Source of the DNA: Onchocerca volvulus
Lineage: Eukaryota; Nematoda; Chromadorea; Rhabditida; Onchocercidae
DNA length: 64,000 bases
NCBI GenBank assembly: GCA_000499405.2
Contig: HG738140.1
Span: 12,985,560-13,049,559, forward strand
Direction: 5' to 3'
The notes under the pieces are model-generated. The model saw nothing but the letters and a program-made list of their open reading frames with translations, did no database searches and was not told the DNA's origin. Shown here piece by piece: positions 25,039 through 38,590 of this stretch (positions are counted from its first letter, which is position 1; each line of letters opens with the position of its first letter). A program made the translations under genes and the position numbers.

Positions 25039-25123
25039 TTTGCGCCATCACCAATCGTTAATATTTTCCCGTGTATATTTTTCTGCGCAATACTTGTTCT
25101 TTCTCTTTTGTTGGTATTATCCG
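25033..25123 (+). CDS. Candidate first exon: signal peptide of an unidentified secreted protein
   Basis: ATG at 25033 opens 30 codons whose product starts MSFAPSPIVNIFPCIFF and continues with a long Leu/Val/Ile core ending LLLVLS, a good signal peptide or anchor. The possible donor G|GTAATG at 25124 leaves phase 1. A plus-strand segment 27850-27933, flanked by a strong acceptor (TTTTTTCCCGTAG) and donor (GTAAGT), joins in phase to give [18 protein letters not shown]. That segment overlaps the last exon of the minus-strand GPCR. Another open segment, 25533-25646 (acceptor TTTTCTCGCAG, starting LFKDPIYRLNQ), is phase 0 and does not fit this donor. I could not extend the gene further. Confidence 0.25.
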
Positions 25124-27748
25124 GTAATGTGGACGGAAAAATTCCTATAAAATGATGAGATTAGAACAGTAAATGATTGAAATTTAATTTAGAATCAAGA
25201 ATGTACATTGTGATTATTATTAATTGAATGGGAGAAATGCATACTTTCGAAGAATGACGAAGAAATTCGTCATTTTGTTTATCCAAGAATGAAGCAGTGT
25301 TGAATAAAAATATTTTAAGTTATCATGAAATGAAATTTCACTATATCCTTCCTGTTACAATTAATTTATAAAAAATTAAATTTTTCATTTCATAAGCCCT
25401 AATTTTGAATTCATTCTTGAATTATTGATTAAATATGAAAAGCGAAATGAACTTATATTAATGGCAGTTTTCATTTTTGTCCCAATCAATAATCAAATTT
25501 GAATGCAATCTTTTTCTTTTTTTTTCTCGCAGCTTTTCAAAGATCCAATCTATCGGTTAAATCAAATAATTTACACTTATATTGCATCAAAGGCAACAAT
25601 CGTAACATTTCAAAATTTTGACCATTATTTTGCAACCGTAATATGAAATGGTAAGTTACCGTAATATGATTCCGGATTGTTTAATCACTATTACACGAGC
25701 TGCAAAATTCATCGGGATTTTCTGCTTCCTATAATGTATTCATAATCTTTCTTATATATAATTTTTTTTGTACTAACGATGTCTTTGAATATTTAATATT
25801 CCAGAATTAACTAAATTTGAAATGTTAGAAAATAGTTGACTTATTTTAAAAACATAATTAAATGAGATTGCTGTTTCTTTTTCGCATAATTATGATCAAA
25901 TTGATAATTGTAACTAATATGAAATCTTTTTGTGAAGTTTATACTATTAAGGAAAATTTGAAACAAATAAGATTAAATTTAAGCGAAAAACAAAAGCTCG
26001 AATAAAAAAAGAAAAATTTCTTACATTTTAAAAAATAATATTTTGCTGCATATTGGAAGGCTCGTAAAAATTAACGAAAACTTTATTAAATCTTCCAAAT
26101 TTGAAGCAATAAAAATTCCACAATATCTCTTCATGTAGAATATTTCTGAAATTTTTATTACTTCGTACTTGGAAGATTGGAAAAGTTTCGTTGCGAAGAT
26201 TGGAAAAGTTCCGTTGCTTTAGGTAAGATCTTATTGACAACATCTTTGCTACACTTCAAATATCAACTCATGAATATTTGATTGACACGAGCTATTATTG
26301 CCTATTTGAAATTCAATTAAACCATTAAGCAAATTGTACAAGTATTGCTATTGGTTGTTTTGAAATGATCGGAAACGAATTACGTAGCAAATACTGAAGA
26401 AACGCTTAAATCCTGCGATTAATTTAATTTTTTCACCATATGTCATCTTAAGAGCATTAAAAAATGATAGTTAATTCGTTTTTTTTTTTTTTTTTTTTTT
26501 GAAATTTGAGGTTACAACTCAAAAGTAATGTTATTTAAATTGAATTATTTTGATATACATAACTTTATTAGCTAGTTTAACCATTGGTAATTTTCGCGGC
26601 ATTATAAGCTTTTTTGAAATGCATGATAATTTGAGTTGCAATTTACGCTCTTCACAGTAATTTGAACTAATAAACCCAATTTTCCGGAAGATAAAATTTT
26701 AAGATATTAACAGCTGGATTTTTGGCTTCATGAAATTAAATTTTTATTGCAAAAAGTGATTATGAATTGAAGAAAATCAGCTTGTAAATTTTTTATCGCC
26801 CAAAAGGTTAGCACATTTCAATGTTATTTGGTGTTTTGCCTTTTTCTGATTATAATTATCCCGGAGATTTAGTCATTTTTTATGAATCAAAATTTCAATG
26901 AACAAAAGGCTGCAAAAAAATATACATAGATTTATATAGAAAGAAGTTGGAAATGCTTTTCATATGCATAAACTTGGCTCTGTCGTATTTGAGCATTACT
27001 TGTTTACATATATTTATTAATATGTGCTAGTCACTAATTAAATTTATCCGTTTTGTACTCAAATTGCCTATTTTCAATATACTTAGCCATTCATAATATT
27101 CCCTCAAAATTATCACTCTTTAAAATTCAGAAATTACTACAAATTTTTGAAACTTATCCAAGACATTTTGGAAGTTCCAAATAATTAAATCAAAGTCAAA
27201 ATTTTTACTATTTAATATTCGAAAATCATTTTAATTTTTCTAGAATTTTGAATTTTTGAAAATTTAAAAAAGTATTAAAATTAAAGAAAAAAAAAAGAAC
27301 TTTTGCTGTATTGTTCATATTAAAGATATTATTTTCAACGAAGCTTTTTTTGAACCCATTTATTCTTGGCGTTATATTTACTGCTAATTATAAATTGCCA
27401 TTGCAATGAAAAAAACTCATTAGCACCTAAATGTCACTAATTTAAAAATTTTATTTTATTGGAGCGAGTTTTCTATAAAATAATCAATCTAAAATTATGA
27501 TATATTCATCTCTTCCTTTTAAAATAAATTATTTTTCATTAAAATAAATTATTTTTCAGTACTTTAAGTTATTTTTTCATTAATCGAACGAAATTAATAT
27601 TCAGTAATTAATTAGTTCTATCCAAATATACTTTACATTGATGGCATATTTACGCAAATTTGGCTGTCAAAAATTAATTTTTTGAAATAAACTTTTCCTA
27701 AAATTTGCATTTAAAAACGAAATTAATTTCGCATTTTTAAGAAGAAAC

Positions 27749-27754
27749 TTTATT
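27749..27754 (-). terminator. Candidate poly(A) signal of the DMSR-like gene
   Basis: AATAAA on the minus strand, about 55 nt past the TAA stop at 27809-27811. This supports the chosen last exon, weakly. Confidence 0.4.
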
Positions 27755-27808
27755 AGTTTGCAGTCCATAATTACAACTCTATCTTTCAATTCATTATTTA
27801 CAATAATA

Positions 27809-30800
27809 TTATCTACTTATGAATTTAACGATTTGATTTTTTCCCGTAGCAACCAATGTATTCCATCGATCGCTCATCGATGAAATATTATCGAATTTTC
27901 TGCAAAAGCAGAATAAAATTCTGAAATATGGTGGTAAGTAAAAAATTTTACAGCAAATTTATGAATAATTAATCTTATTTAACAATAATATTTAAACGAA
28001 TCAAATTGACCTTTAATTATGGAGGCAATTTCTCATTGTTTGTTACTGTAATTTACATTACTATCATAATTGGAAATGAATTAGGAAAAATGGCCAACAG
28101 TTCAATTATATACAAAAATTTTAGTGAAATAAATAATTCCATTTTATATAAACATATCAAATTTATAATATTTTTTGACACTTCTAAAATTAAATTTCGT
28201 GAGAAAAAAACTAAAATCATATGTTGTACAAATTAATTATACAATCAATAACAAGTAGAGGTGGATAAAAAAATGGTAATTTGGATGAAGTAGATAATAT
28301 AATATATTGAGATAGGTCAACCACAAAATAAAATTTATTAAATTTGACTTGAGAAATGAAATTTAATAAATCATTATCTTAATGATTACTGTGTAAAAAA
28401 CAATTCATTAATCACATTAATGATACATTCATGAGGAATAACAACATTAATATTGTAATATTTTTAGAAATTACGAATTTAAAGAGTATAAATTCAAAGT
28501 TCAAAGTTTATTTTAAAGGTGCGAATAATTTATATATACACCTGAATTGTTACAAATGACAAAAACACTTCGATTCTAAGTGATCAAATATTCACGTGAA
28601 TTACTGAATCACATTGAATCCACTTCTTCTTCCTGAGTAGTCAAGATTTTAAGGTCATTGAAAATTTTACGGATTGGTTGGGAAAATGTTTTGCCAGTTA
28701 ATTTCCTTAATTTTTTTTAGAATTAAATGCAAGCTAGTAATATGCAATTTTTAGAGTTTATTATTTCGATTTAGTAAAATGTACCTTTTTATCAAATTTT
28801 TTTTCTTTTTAAAATAATATGTCAAAAATTATTACACCTAATGAGTTAAAATCAATTTTAAAATTCATATCTCTTTTATAAATTCATCCATAAGAAAATT
28901 TAACATTATTTGACATTTTTTTAAAATCAGTTTGACGTAAATTTTACTAACAATTTTTCGTTTTTCCCAAATTACAATTTGAAATTCTTAAAAAAAAAAA
29001 AAAAAAAATCAGTAAAGAAGATAAACTTACGAATTAACAAACACAATCATTAGTGCTTGCCGGTACTTTGAGCTTAGAAAATAATAAGTGATAAAACCAA
29101 CGCAACAATTGATTAATGATAATAAATCTAATACATTTGCTAAATTACTGTACAAAATAGTATGTATATCATTGGTATGTAACGCGTTTAACATCGCTAA
29201 TACACCTTGCGGTAATTCCGTCACCTACAATTAATTATAAGCAAGAACATCATTAATTAAATGCAAATCAAATTATCTTGATTTAAAAAGAGAAAATTCA
29301 CTTTTATCTTTGAAATATCAGAAATTCAACAAATTATTTCTCCATTTATTTAAGCTAAAATTTAGTAAAAGCATATAAATTAAATCAATAATGGACAAAT
29401 GAAAATGGAAAAATTTACCAAGAAGACGGATAGCATGACGACAAGTATAAGTGTCGTTCGATCATAATTTCGTTTACTTCTTTTTGACGAAACACAACTA
29501 CTTTTTTTACGTATAGTACCATCAGAAAAATAATATTTTTGAGAAAGTAAATTTTGTCTTCTCTTCAAATTATCCCTCAATCGAAATACTAATAAAAGTG
29601 TGAAATAGCACAAGAACAGACAAGGTAATGCCTAAAAATGATGAACATATGTATTTATTTTTATATTTGACCTTTTAACATTCTCCACTAATATTATGCA
29701 CTGAAATTACCAATTAAATTTTTTAAAATTTAATTTAATAGTAATAATTAAATAAATTGTTTGTGTCTCTTAAAAAAAAATATATATATATATTTGTAAA
29801 AGTTAACTGCTCAATAATTTTGTTCAAAATTATTTACACAAATATTTCTTTTTATTGTTCTAAAAAGACAATATATTCTTCAACCTTCTGATATTTCAAG
29901 GAAAATCTAACGAAGAATTAGATATTCTTGTGAAAAAAAATCGAACCTTCAAGGCAATACCTAAAATCCATAAATTAAGTTTAAAATATTTACAACTATC
30001 ACGTATTGCCCAATCAGATATATCAATAGTATAAAGTACTTCTTCATCATCGATCCTGAAGAAGGCAAAGATTAATCAAGTTGAATTTTTTTATTGAAAT
30101 AGGATAAAAAGTCATTAGTACGATATCTCTTATCTTAATATCAAAAACAATTATCAAAGAGTCAAACTTAGTCTTATAGTTGATTTTTGCGAAAGAAATC
30201 TAAATTTTAAGATTTCAAATTATTCAATCTAATATTTTCTCCAGTAAATTATTCGATCTGATTGGGCCAGAATCTTTTCTGATACAATTGTTTTAGGCAT
30301 GCATTGCATGCAGTTACATCACAGAGGATTCTAGTCTAATAAATTATTCGCTCATGCACTTCAACAGAATATTTTTCATAATTTCAACTTCTATGAAAGT
30401 CCTTTTAATCCCTAAATCAATTACTTAAGCACTTGAATAATCGTTTACGTAACGTTCAAATTATTCCAAAGCAATGCAAATCTTATTATTTCTATGATTT
30501 TCCTATATTTTTTCTTTTAAACTTTGCAGGAAAAAAAGCAAAATTTTTAATATTAATCATTTTTTAAATTTATTCTTGCTAATTACTTACCATACAATTT
30601 TAATTTCATGCACCAAAAATGTGGGAATACATATAATTGATACAATTATTGCAATAATCCCTGAGATGCACCTAAATATTAATTTCGTTCAATAAATTTT
30701 GGCAATTCAAAAAATTTATTCTTAATGGTAAGCATTTCTAAAAGAATTTTACAACTTTTAACTTTTTGTTTAATTTTATCATTCACAACATTAAAGGCAT

Positions 30801-33136
30801 TTATTATAGTAATTAGAAATAGTATAGTATTGAACAAAATCAGAAATTATATTTGAAAATACATATAACGAATATTGAGAATGTATGATAAGGTATAAAA
30901 TTATAAAGAGATAAAGGAAGATTCACAAATTAATAAGCATTAATTATCAGCAAAAAGTAATAATGTCATGTCAAGGATAAAAAAAAAAGTAATAAAAAAG
31001 AAAAAATATTGATAAGTATAGAAAAGTGATAATGATAAAGATAGAAAAAAAAATAGTGCTAAAAATAGGAGAGAAATATTGATAAAAATAGGAAAGCAAT
31101 AATAATTCGAATTGTTTATAAAATTCAATTTGAAATTATTTGTTATTAATGTTTTCGTCGTTCTTATTTAAATGTTTCGATTCGTTCGACTTTTTTATTG
31201 AAAATAATTAAATTGATTACAATTTCACAGATTTTAAATCAATGAAATGTCGATTCAAATGTTTGTCATTCCATTTTTCCACTTCTCATGGCTTTTTTTT
31301 TTTTTCAAGTAAATGTAATAGAAAGAGCTTTTATTGAAATTTTCGAAACTAAGCAAGCTTGAATGCTTCGAAAATTCCCATTGTATACACGATTGAAAGA
31401 AAAAAAAGAAATTAAAAAAAAAAATTTCTGAAGAAGAATTCAAGAAAAAAGTTAATTTTAAATGTAATCTAAATTTCATGGATAATTTTTTTATTATTAC
31501 TAAGCAAACTATGAATGAGTGAATTTTTAAAATATATCAAATTATCGTATGGAGAATTGAAGTAATAAAATTTTAAAAAATGTAAGGAAAAAATTTAAAA
31601 AAGGTTATTTTTAGTACAATTTAAACTTTATAGGTAAATTTAAAGCAATTAATTAATTATGGAACAAACCATGAAGTAGAAGGTTTAAATAAAGAATTTC
31701 TGGATTGTGTCAAAGCGTTCCATCGGATGATCGCCAACGTTACGCAACAATATAACGTTATTCCGTGAAGTGCTATCGTTACAACAGCGTGAATTTTAAG
31801 CATTACTACCCATGTATAACTTTAAAAAAAAGTTATTAATACTAATGAAATTCTGTTAATTTAATTATGAAAAATTTCTTGGAATTTTTCATAATTATTT
31901 TTGAAAAAAAAAATGAAAATCTGTATGAACTTTCGGAATTCATACTATTATTAATTTCTCAATTTTTTTAGCCTAAATTGCTAACTTTTTTTTCTTAAAA
32001 AAATTATATTTTCAACGTTTTGAAGTTTTTTTTGTTCAAATTCTCTTTGCTCGAATCGATAAATATATTTCTAGCAAAAAAAAAGAAAAAAAAAAATCCA
32101 AAGATCGAAATGGAAACAAGAAATAGGAAATTTTTCAACTGCTATGATTTAAATCGAAAATATAATTAAATTTATATGAATAATAGAAGCGTAATGTTAT
32201 CATTGATTACTAAGAATTGCTTTAATTTTTATTAAAGTTTGTTTACTAAAATATACGAAATACATTTAATAAATGCATAAGTGCGCAAAAATTTAATTTG
32301 GTTTAAAAATTAAAAAAAAAAAAATATATGAAAAAAAAGTCTTTTTTGCTTAGATTGCAATGAAAATTTATTTGTGCAACTCCTTAGAGTTTCGCAAAAA
32401 TTAATAAATTTCAAATTAAGTTTTAATAATATCAAACAAATTATCGAATTGGTAATTAGATCGCTTACCTTACGCCCATTTTTGAAATTTGTATGAAAAA
32501 TTTAAATTTGATAATATACAAAAGATATGAGCTCATAGTGATAATATCACATATAGCAATAACCACAAGTACACAATTAACTGGTGATCGTAACATACTC
32601 GGTCTGGTTAGCACCAAAATATGAATTATATTAGCGAGAATTCCCAGTGGACAAATGATAAGACATACATATGGATGAGCTAAATCATATCTCCTGAAAT
32701 ATTGAAATTAAAATTACTTGTAAAAGTTTATTAATAATTGTTTTCCGGAAAAGAATATTTCCGGAAAAGCAAATATTTGTCTTTCTTTTTTTTTCGATAT
32801 TCAGTTTCTCAGCTACTAGCAATTGTTACTTAATCAAGATGAATGAATTTTTTTATATTCATTAACCAATTTAATAATAAATCAATAATTAAGCGAATTA
32901 TTTAGTTATCAATAATACGACAATAAATTTCGATAATCTAACTCACAATCTAATAAATTTAACTTATATAATTAATAGAATTACTTTAATGTAAATAAAA
33001 ATAAGGAAAAGAAACTTTAAAATGAATACAATTACAAATTATCAGTTATCACTTACGATTGAAATTGATGAAGTGCATTTTGCATTGCAATTGAAACATT
33101 TTCATCAAATAATGGCGGATCATTTTCACAATACAT
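27809..33136 (-). CDS. DMSR-like (FMRFamide/myosuppressin-type) neuropeptide GPCR, eight exons
   Basis: Predicted seven-helix plasma-membrane receptor for an RFamide-type peptide. Exons on minus: 33057-33136, 32469-32693, 31670-31819, 30591-30671, 29947-30055, 29419-29631, 29031-29224, 27809-27899. Phases join; 1143 nt, 380 aa. An in-frame TAA lies just before the ATG. Helix 1 holds [20 protein letters not shown] with the conserved Asn. Helix 2 follows [14 protein letters not shown]. Helix 3 ends LAIIRW instead of DRY, as is common in this group. Helix 4 is [18 protein letters not shown]. Helix 5 contains [16 protein letters not shown]. The third loop is basic ([17 protein letters not shown]). 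Helix 6 has the group hallmark [12 protein letters not shown]. Helix 7 has [21 protein letters not shown] remember FLITE-PQG and the helix 7 pattern as typical of nematode DMSR receptors. The last exon (SDRWNTLV...QIVKF) is the least certain. The ligand is unknown. Confidence 0.88.
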
Positions 33137-35984
33137 TGTTTTCTTTTATTTTTTTACAATAATTTGAATGAATAATTTCTTTGCTTTCTTCTTCTCCTAG
33201 ATTTTTATCTGTAAAACATTTCCAGTATGTACATATTTTCAAGTTTTAACGAGAAAAAAAGAAAACGAAGGAAAAAGCAACAAAAAGAGAATGAGGTAAA
33301 AAAGAAAAAAAAGAAAATAAACTTAAAATGATTAGACTAAATGCAATAGAAAATTTCTACTTCAAAATTCATTTTGTATAAAAAAAGCATGTTGCAAAAA
33401 AAGAAAAAAAACGAAAGAGAGGAACGAAGAAAAAAAGAAAATTCGAAAAGTTTGCTTTATTCAAAACGCCACAATAGTTCCCCATATTTCATTCAAGGAA
33501 ATGCCTATTTTATTTTTGATTCCAAATAAAATACAGTTTTCGATTAAATGAAAATATAAAATTGAAAATTTGAAAGAAACAAATTTCTTTTTTTATGCAG
33601 ACAATCTTTTTTTTTTGGTTTTTTAAATTATTTCATTTCTGGATATCATTAAAGTTTCAAATAGAAAAGTATTGATTCACTTCTTGAATACGATCAATCA
33701 ATCAATTCAGATATTCGGATATCCTTATCAAATAGTCTTGATTGGTATATAATATATCTTAAGTGCGCTCAATATATATAAATTACAGAAATATGAAAGA
33801 AACAACAGGAAATGGAAATGCTTTATTTATTCTGATTAACTCATTTATCATTTTAATTTCAGAAATTTAACAAAAAAAAAAAAAAAAAAAAATTCCACAT
33901 CAACGAGAATTAAATGAATAAAATCTTTCGAAATTTTGTCAAATGATCACCGCATTATTTGCATATCCTTTGTTATTATCTAATTTCCTTCTTATTTGCT
34001 ATTTATTTTTAATTTTCCAACTAATTTTCTAATTTTATAGCGAGTTTTTCAATTTAGACCAAGATAAACAGTGTTGGCGGTAAAAATATCGCATCTAAAT
34101 ATTAGGTCTGAAAAACAAATTATTTGATAGAAGAAGCGACCAAATACGTTTGAATAAATGATTGAAAAAGTTTTATTGAAAGAATCTCGAAATTCACTTT
34201 AAAATTGTTCAAAATCATCAAGTGTTAGTTATTAGAGGAAAAAATGAATCTTAAGTAGTCATATTTAAACTTAATAATACTTGTTTTTCAGATTTCTGGA
34301 AAATACTCACCAATAATAATTATTTTTATTTTTACAAACACAGAAAGCAATAAAATGATCGGCATGCAAGAAAGCTGACAAGTTTTGAAAATTTTTCCTC
34401 GAAAATTTTTGTTAATTTTTAATCAAAATTTGAAATTGATTTTTTTTTTTTTGTTTAAAAATTTTTTATGCTAATAATTGCTATCGTTCGATAAAAATTC
34501 ATCACAATTAAACGATTCAAAGAAAAGAAGAAAAAGCAAATTTTGAATCTGCATGTAGTCTTTTGATATGAATGATTTAGTTTTTTCATTTTTATTTTCT
34601 AAATGATCAAAAAACATATAAAAAAAAAATTGAGTGCTTCCATATTAAATTTATATATATTCAACTATAACTACATATGATCAAAGATTATTGTCTCCAA
34701 AGAGTTAAATTACTTCCGACAAACGATTATTAATTGCGATTTCAATATTTCTAAACAAATATTTCGCAATATAAATTCGAAAACAAAAATAATTAAAAAA
34801 TCCGAAAGTATTTGAAATAGATGTGCAGAAAGAAATTATATTTTGAGAAGACAAGAAAAAAATTTGTACTACTTATAGTAAACTCAATGTTTTACTTCTA
34901 CTTTGTGAGTAAACATTTACGACGGTAAATTATAGCTGCAATATTTAGCCAAGCATGAAATTAATGGGTTATCTCTTTTAAGACAAGTCATTAATCTGAA
35001 ACTTTCTAGTAACGATGATTTCAAGATGAGATTAAATAATGTAATAAAAACTTTACACATTATCCTCTTTTCATTGGAATTTCTCGAAATATTCCTAATT
35101 TCCAGATAAACATTTCCATTTCTTGTATTAATTTATGAATAAATCGGAATAATAAAAGAAAGCAAAAATCTACAAAGACTCGATTAGGATTTAGAAATTC
35201 TTCGATGCAAAAATGGAAAGATGGAATATTTTGGTTGGAAATAATTGTAAACATGTTTGATAACAAATTTATTGCTAAAGTTTTAGTTGTCATTTCTAAT
35301 CAACTATCAACAGGCTATTAGATTGTCAATTTAAAACAAAAGAAAAAGGGGAAGGAAATCTTATAAATTAGTATTAGAAAAAAAAAGTTGATTTAAAAAA
35401 GATAAATAAATATAATAATTAAAGAGAAAAAAATCATTTCTTTTTGTTTTCAAATATAATAAATGAATTTATTTTAAATAAATTTGTTGTATTTCATTAC
35501 TTTTGTTTAGTTTTTTATAAAAAACAGTTGCAAATTTGAATTTTTACGGATTTATTCGTTTTTATTTTTTCTATTTTTTTTTTGTATGAAAGAATGATTC
35601 AAATTTTGAAAATTTCTCTTAAAATTAAAAATAAATGTGAAATAAAAAACAGAACGAAAATGAAAAATAAAAAAAGAGGTTTTCCAACTAAAACTAATAA
35701 ATGAGATAAGATTAACTACTAAATCCTTTAAGAAGTAAAAGATGGAATAGGAATTTGTATTTACGGTAAATTAACGTATTCAAAAAGAAGTCTTTATAAG
35801 CAAAACTTTGCAGAAAAACGATAAATAAAAAAATAAAAAAAATTTCATGCTAAGATATGGCTTTGTTCATTTCACAATATTAGGTTTAAATTTGATTTTT
35901 TTGATCAATAAAATATCGAAGATAAAATTTTCAATCTATTTGTGAACAATAACAATCGCATATTAAAATATTTCGTTCAGAACG

Positions 35985-36296
35985 ATTAATTCTAGTATTT
36001 GAAAATATTTTGCACAATTTATGCTTTTTTATGCAAAAAGATTAAAATTCAATTTTATTCGAGAAATTTAGCATGAATTTTGCAAATTTAATAAGTAAGG
36101 CGATTTGATAAATTGCTCGCGCATGAATCAGTACTGCTAAGATAAATCTAATATTCGAAAATCTTTGACATGATTTATGCTATTTTCTGCAAAAGATTAA
36201 AATTCAGTTTTGGTCGAGAAAAATGTTGAATAAATTTTTTGATTCAATAAATAAGACAATTTCCTTGATAAATTATTTGAGCATGAATTCTTATTT
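35985..36296. repeat. Diverged tandem duplication, period 156 bp
   Basis: Copy starts align at 36001 (GAAAATATTTTGCACAATTT) and 36157 (GAAAATCTTTGACATGATTT). Shared blocks follow in the same order: TTTATGCT, GCAAAAAGATTAAAATTCA / GCAAAAGATTAAAATTCAG, TCGAGAAA, AATAAGTAAGGC / AATAAATAAGAC, TTGATAAATT, and GCATGAATC / GCATGAATTC. Confidence 0.7.
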
Positions 36297-37059
36297 GCAA
36301 AGAAATACACACAATGAATAAAATTAATGTTAAATTGAATTTTCTTTTTCAAGTTTGACTTTCTTGTCTCGTTTTTTTCTGTTCTGTGACATAATGTAAT
36401 AAATGGGTAATTTTATCGAAAATTTGAATAAAGACAAATCGAGGCAACGAAACATTAATACTAATTATGCAAATTTGCATTCAAAAAAAAAATGCTTCTC
36501 GAATTGCATGAAATTACAATTATTTGGAGCATCAAATAATAAATATCAGAATTCTTGCACTTTCAAACACTGAATGAAGATTAAAAGCAGGATATTTTCA
36601 TGAATGTCAATATGACGTTCTTTGCATGAATTATTGAGTTGAAATTTAAAAAAAGAAAGAAAAAAATTATGATATTTCTTATTTTGCAATGAATATTTCA
36701 GCATAAGTAATAAAAATTTTGCATATTTTATTCGAGCGAAAAAAAAAAAAAAAAGAAAGATACTATCTCCTTTTCTTAAATTTGAAATCTTAGTATAATT
36801 CGAAAACCAGAGAAAGTATTGTGAATGCACTTGGCAATAAATCATTATTGATTAATCAATATCAAGTTATATTATATACGAATTATTGTGAAGTATCAAC
36901 TTGAACGTATTAAATCCAATACATCTTGCTTTTAACGATTTGTGAATTTTGAAGCGAAACTTTTTTATTCGATTGATTTTTGATAAATATTCAAATTTAA
37001 TTTGAATTATTCCAATCAATCTGTCAGAATTCTCCAATTTTAGAACAATTATTGCTTTT

Positions 37060-37302
37060 TTGTCATATTACACTACAATCATACTTCTTTTATATTCATA
37101 TAGATCATTCAATTCAAACTATCTATTTCCAATTGTAATATCACCATCTTCAAGCCAGAAATCAAAGATATCCTTCGCTTTCAGTAGGATAAAGAATGCT
37201 TCTGCTCTAGTAGCTAATATTAGTGATAATTGTGTTAAAGCGACTTTTTATCACCATTACCGTCCAGTCATCATTTTGTCATCAGATGTCACTTTTACAT
37301 GA
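37060..37302. other. Composition island with open frames on both strands
   Basis: This is less A+T rich than the flanks. Plus has an 80-codon ORF (SSSQKSKISFAFSRIKNAS). Minus has a 43-codon open stretch reading LILATRAEAFFILLKAKDIF and ending at a TAG. No clear splice partners were found for either. It could be an isolated exon, a decayed gene piece or a conserved non-coding element. Confidence 0.25.
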
Positions 37303-38348
37303 TAATGAAGAAATACAGATAGCATTTTACACAGTGAAATTCAATTTATTACTAATGAATAATTTAAATTACAGCAAATATTTATGTTAGAAATTTAGGA
37401 CTGATAATTGCTAAGATATGACAAATTTTAAACATAGCAAAATGAAAATAAATATAAATTGATAAAAAGATATGGAAAGCAAATATAAAATGCATACCTT
37501 TGCATATTATAAACAAATTGATTTCAATTATCAGAATTTTAATCAATTTTATTCAAGCAAACAATTGTCGCTTTAATCTTAAAAATAATCCGAAGCTTTA
37601 GAAGAGGCAAATTTAAATTTTAGACATATAGTTAACAAAAAATTCCATTTTTTATCCGAAGAAAAAAAACTGAAATCAATATGTAACAAATAGGATTATC
37701 GAATGCTAAATTATAAAAAACCTGTTTAAATTAGCCAGCAAATGAAACTTTCTTCCAAGTTCCAACCAAATCATTCATTTATACATACAATTTTCTTTCG
37801 CAATCATTAATTATAATTATGTTTTCAGTTTTTTCAGCTAATATTCCCGATTTGATAAAATTTTGTTTGAAATGAGAAAAGTTATTAATGAACAATATCC
37901 AGTACCATCTATGCCATATTATTTTCGAAAGAAAGAGAGAGGAAAAAGTGTATATTTGATTAATGGGAATTATATTCCGCTTCACTCTCGAGAAATTCAC
38001 TCGAGAAAGCGACTTTATTAGTGGATCGAGAAAAATATTCTAATCCAACTATTGAAATAAAGAAAGTAAGTATGGACGAGGAAAGAAGCAACGAATCGAC
38101 AAAAAGTTTATTTGTATGAAAATTGGAAAAAAAAAGACGAAAAATTAACTTTAAATACATTGACGTGCTACATTGAGGAGAGAAAAATTGCTGTAAGTTG
38201 ATTTTTTTTATAATAAAAAATCATTTTGAAAAAATAATTTGAAATATTCCCCATGAAACTATTTTATTTTTTAAATTGATGTCAAAAAATTCCTACAAAT
38301 TTACGAATCGCAATCTAGTATTTCCTGTTTTTATTCATTACCGTTGTT

Positions 38349-38590
38349 TAGTTATGAAAGTACTTGATTATTAATTAGTTACTATTATTAAATTTGAACT
38401 GAACGCTTTTGTATTTTTAAATGATCAACTTTCTTGATAGAAAATTAGATTGAATTTCACCTTAAAATTAGAGCATTATAACTTTGAAAACAGCAATTTT
38501 TTCTCTAGTTATGTAAATACTGAATTATTGGTTAGCTATTATTAGATTTAAATTGAAATGCTTCTGTATTTTAAAATTAAATTTAATAAT
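38349..38590. repeat. Diverged tandem duplication, period about 157 bp
   Basis: TAGTTATGAAAGTACTTGAT at 38349 and TAGTTATGTAAATACTGAAT at 38506 start two copies. Both continue through TTAGTTACTATTATTA / TTAGCTATTATTAGA, AAATTTGAACTGAACGCTTT / TTAAATTGAAATGCTTCTG and GTATTTT. Confidence 0.65.

Larger units (their letters stand above)
19343..27808. other. 8.5-kb intergenic region, rich in repeats
   Basis: It lies between the ends of the convergent ZP and GPCR genes. It contains an AAT/AAC trinucleotide stretch, copies of the dispersed repeat family, a GA microsatellite and a candidate signal-peptide exon, all listed separately. A candidate poly(A) signal AATAAA at 19579-19584 could serve the ZP gene. 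The parts at about 20.5-22.0 kb, 23.9-24.9 kb and 25.7-27.8 kb show nothing I can support beyond A+T-rich sequence. Confidence 0.6.

Noticed and set aside
28006..28236. 76-codon plus ORF rich in Ile and Asn
   Set aside because: Residue use is that of random A+T-rich DNA and it lies within the last intron of the GPCR gene, with no splice partners.
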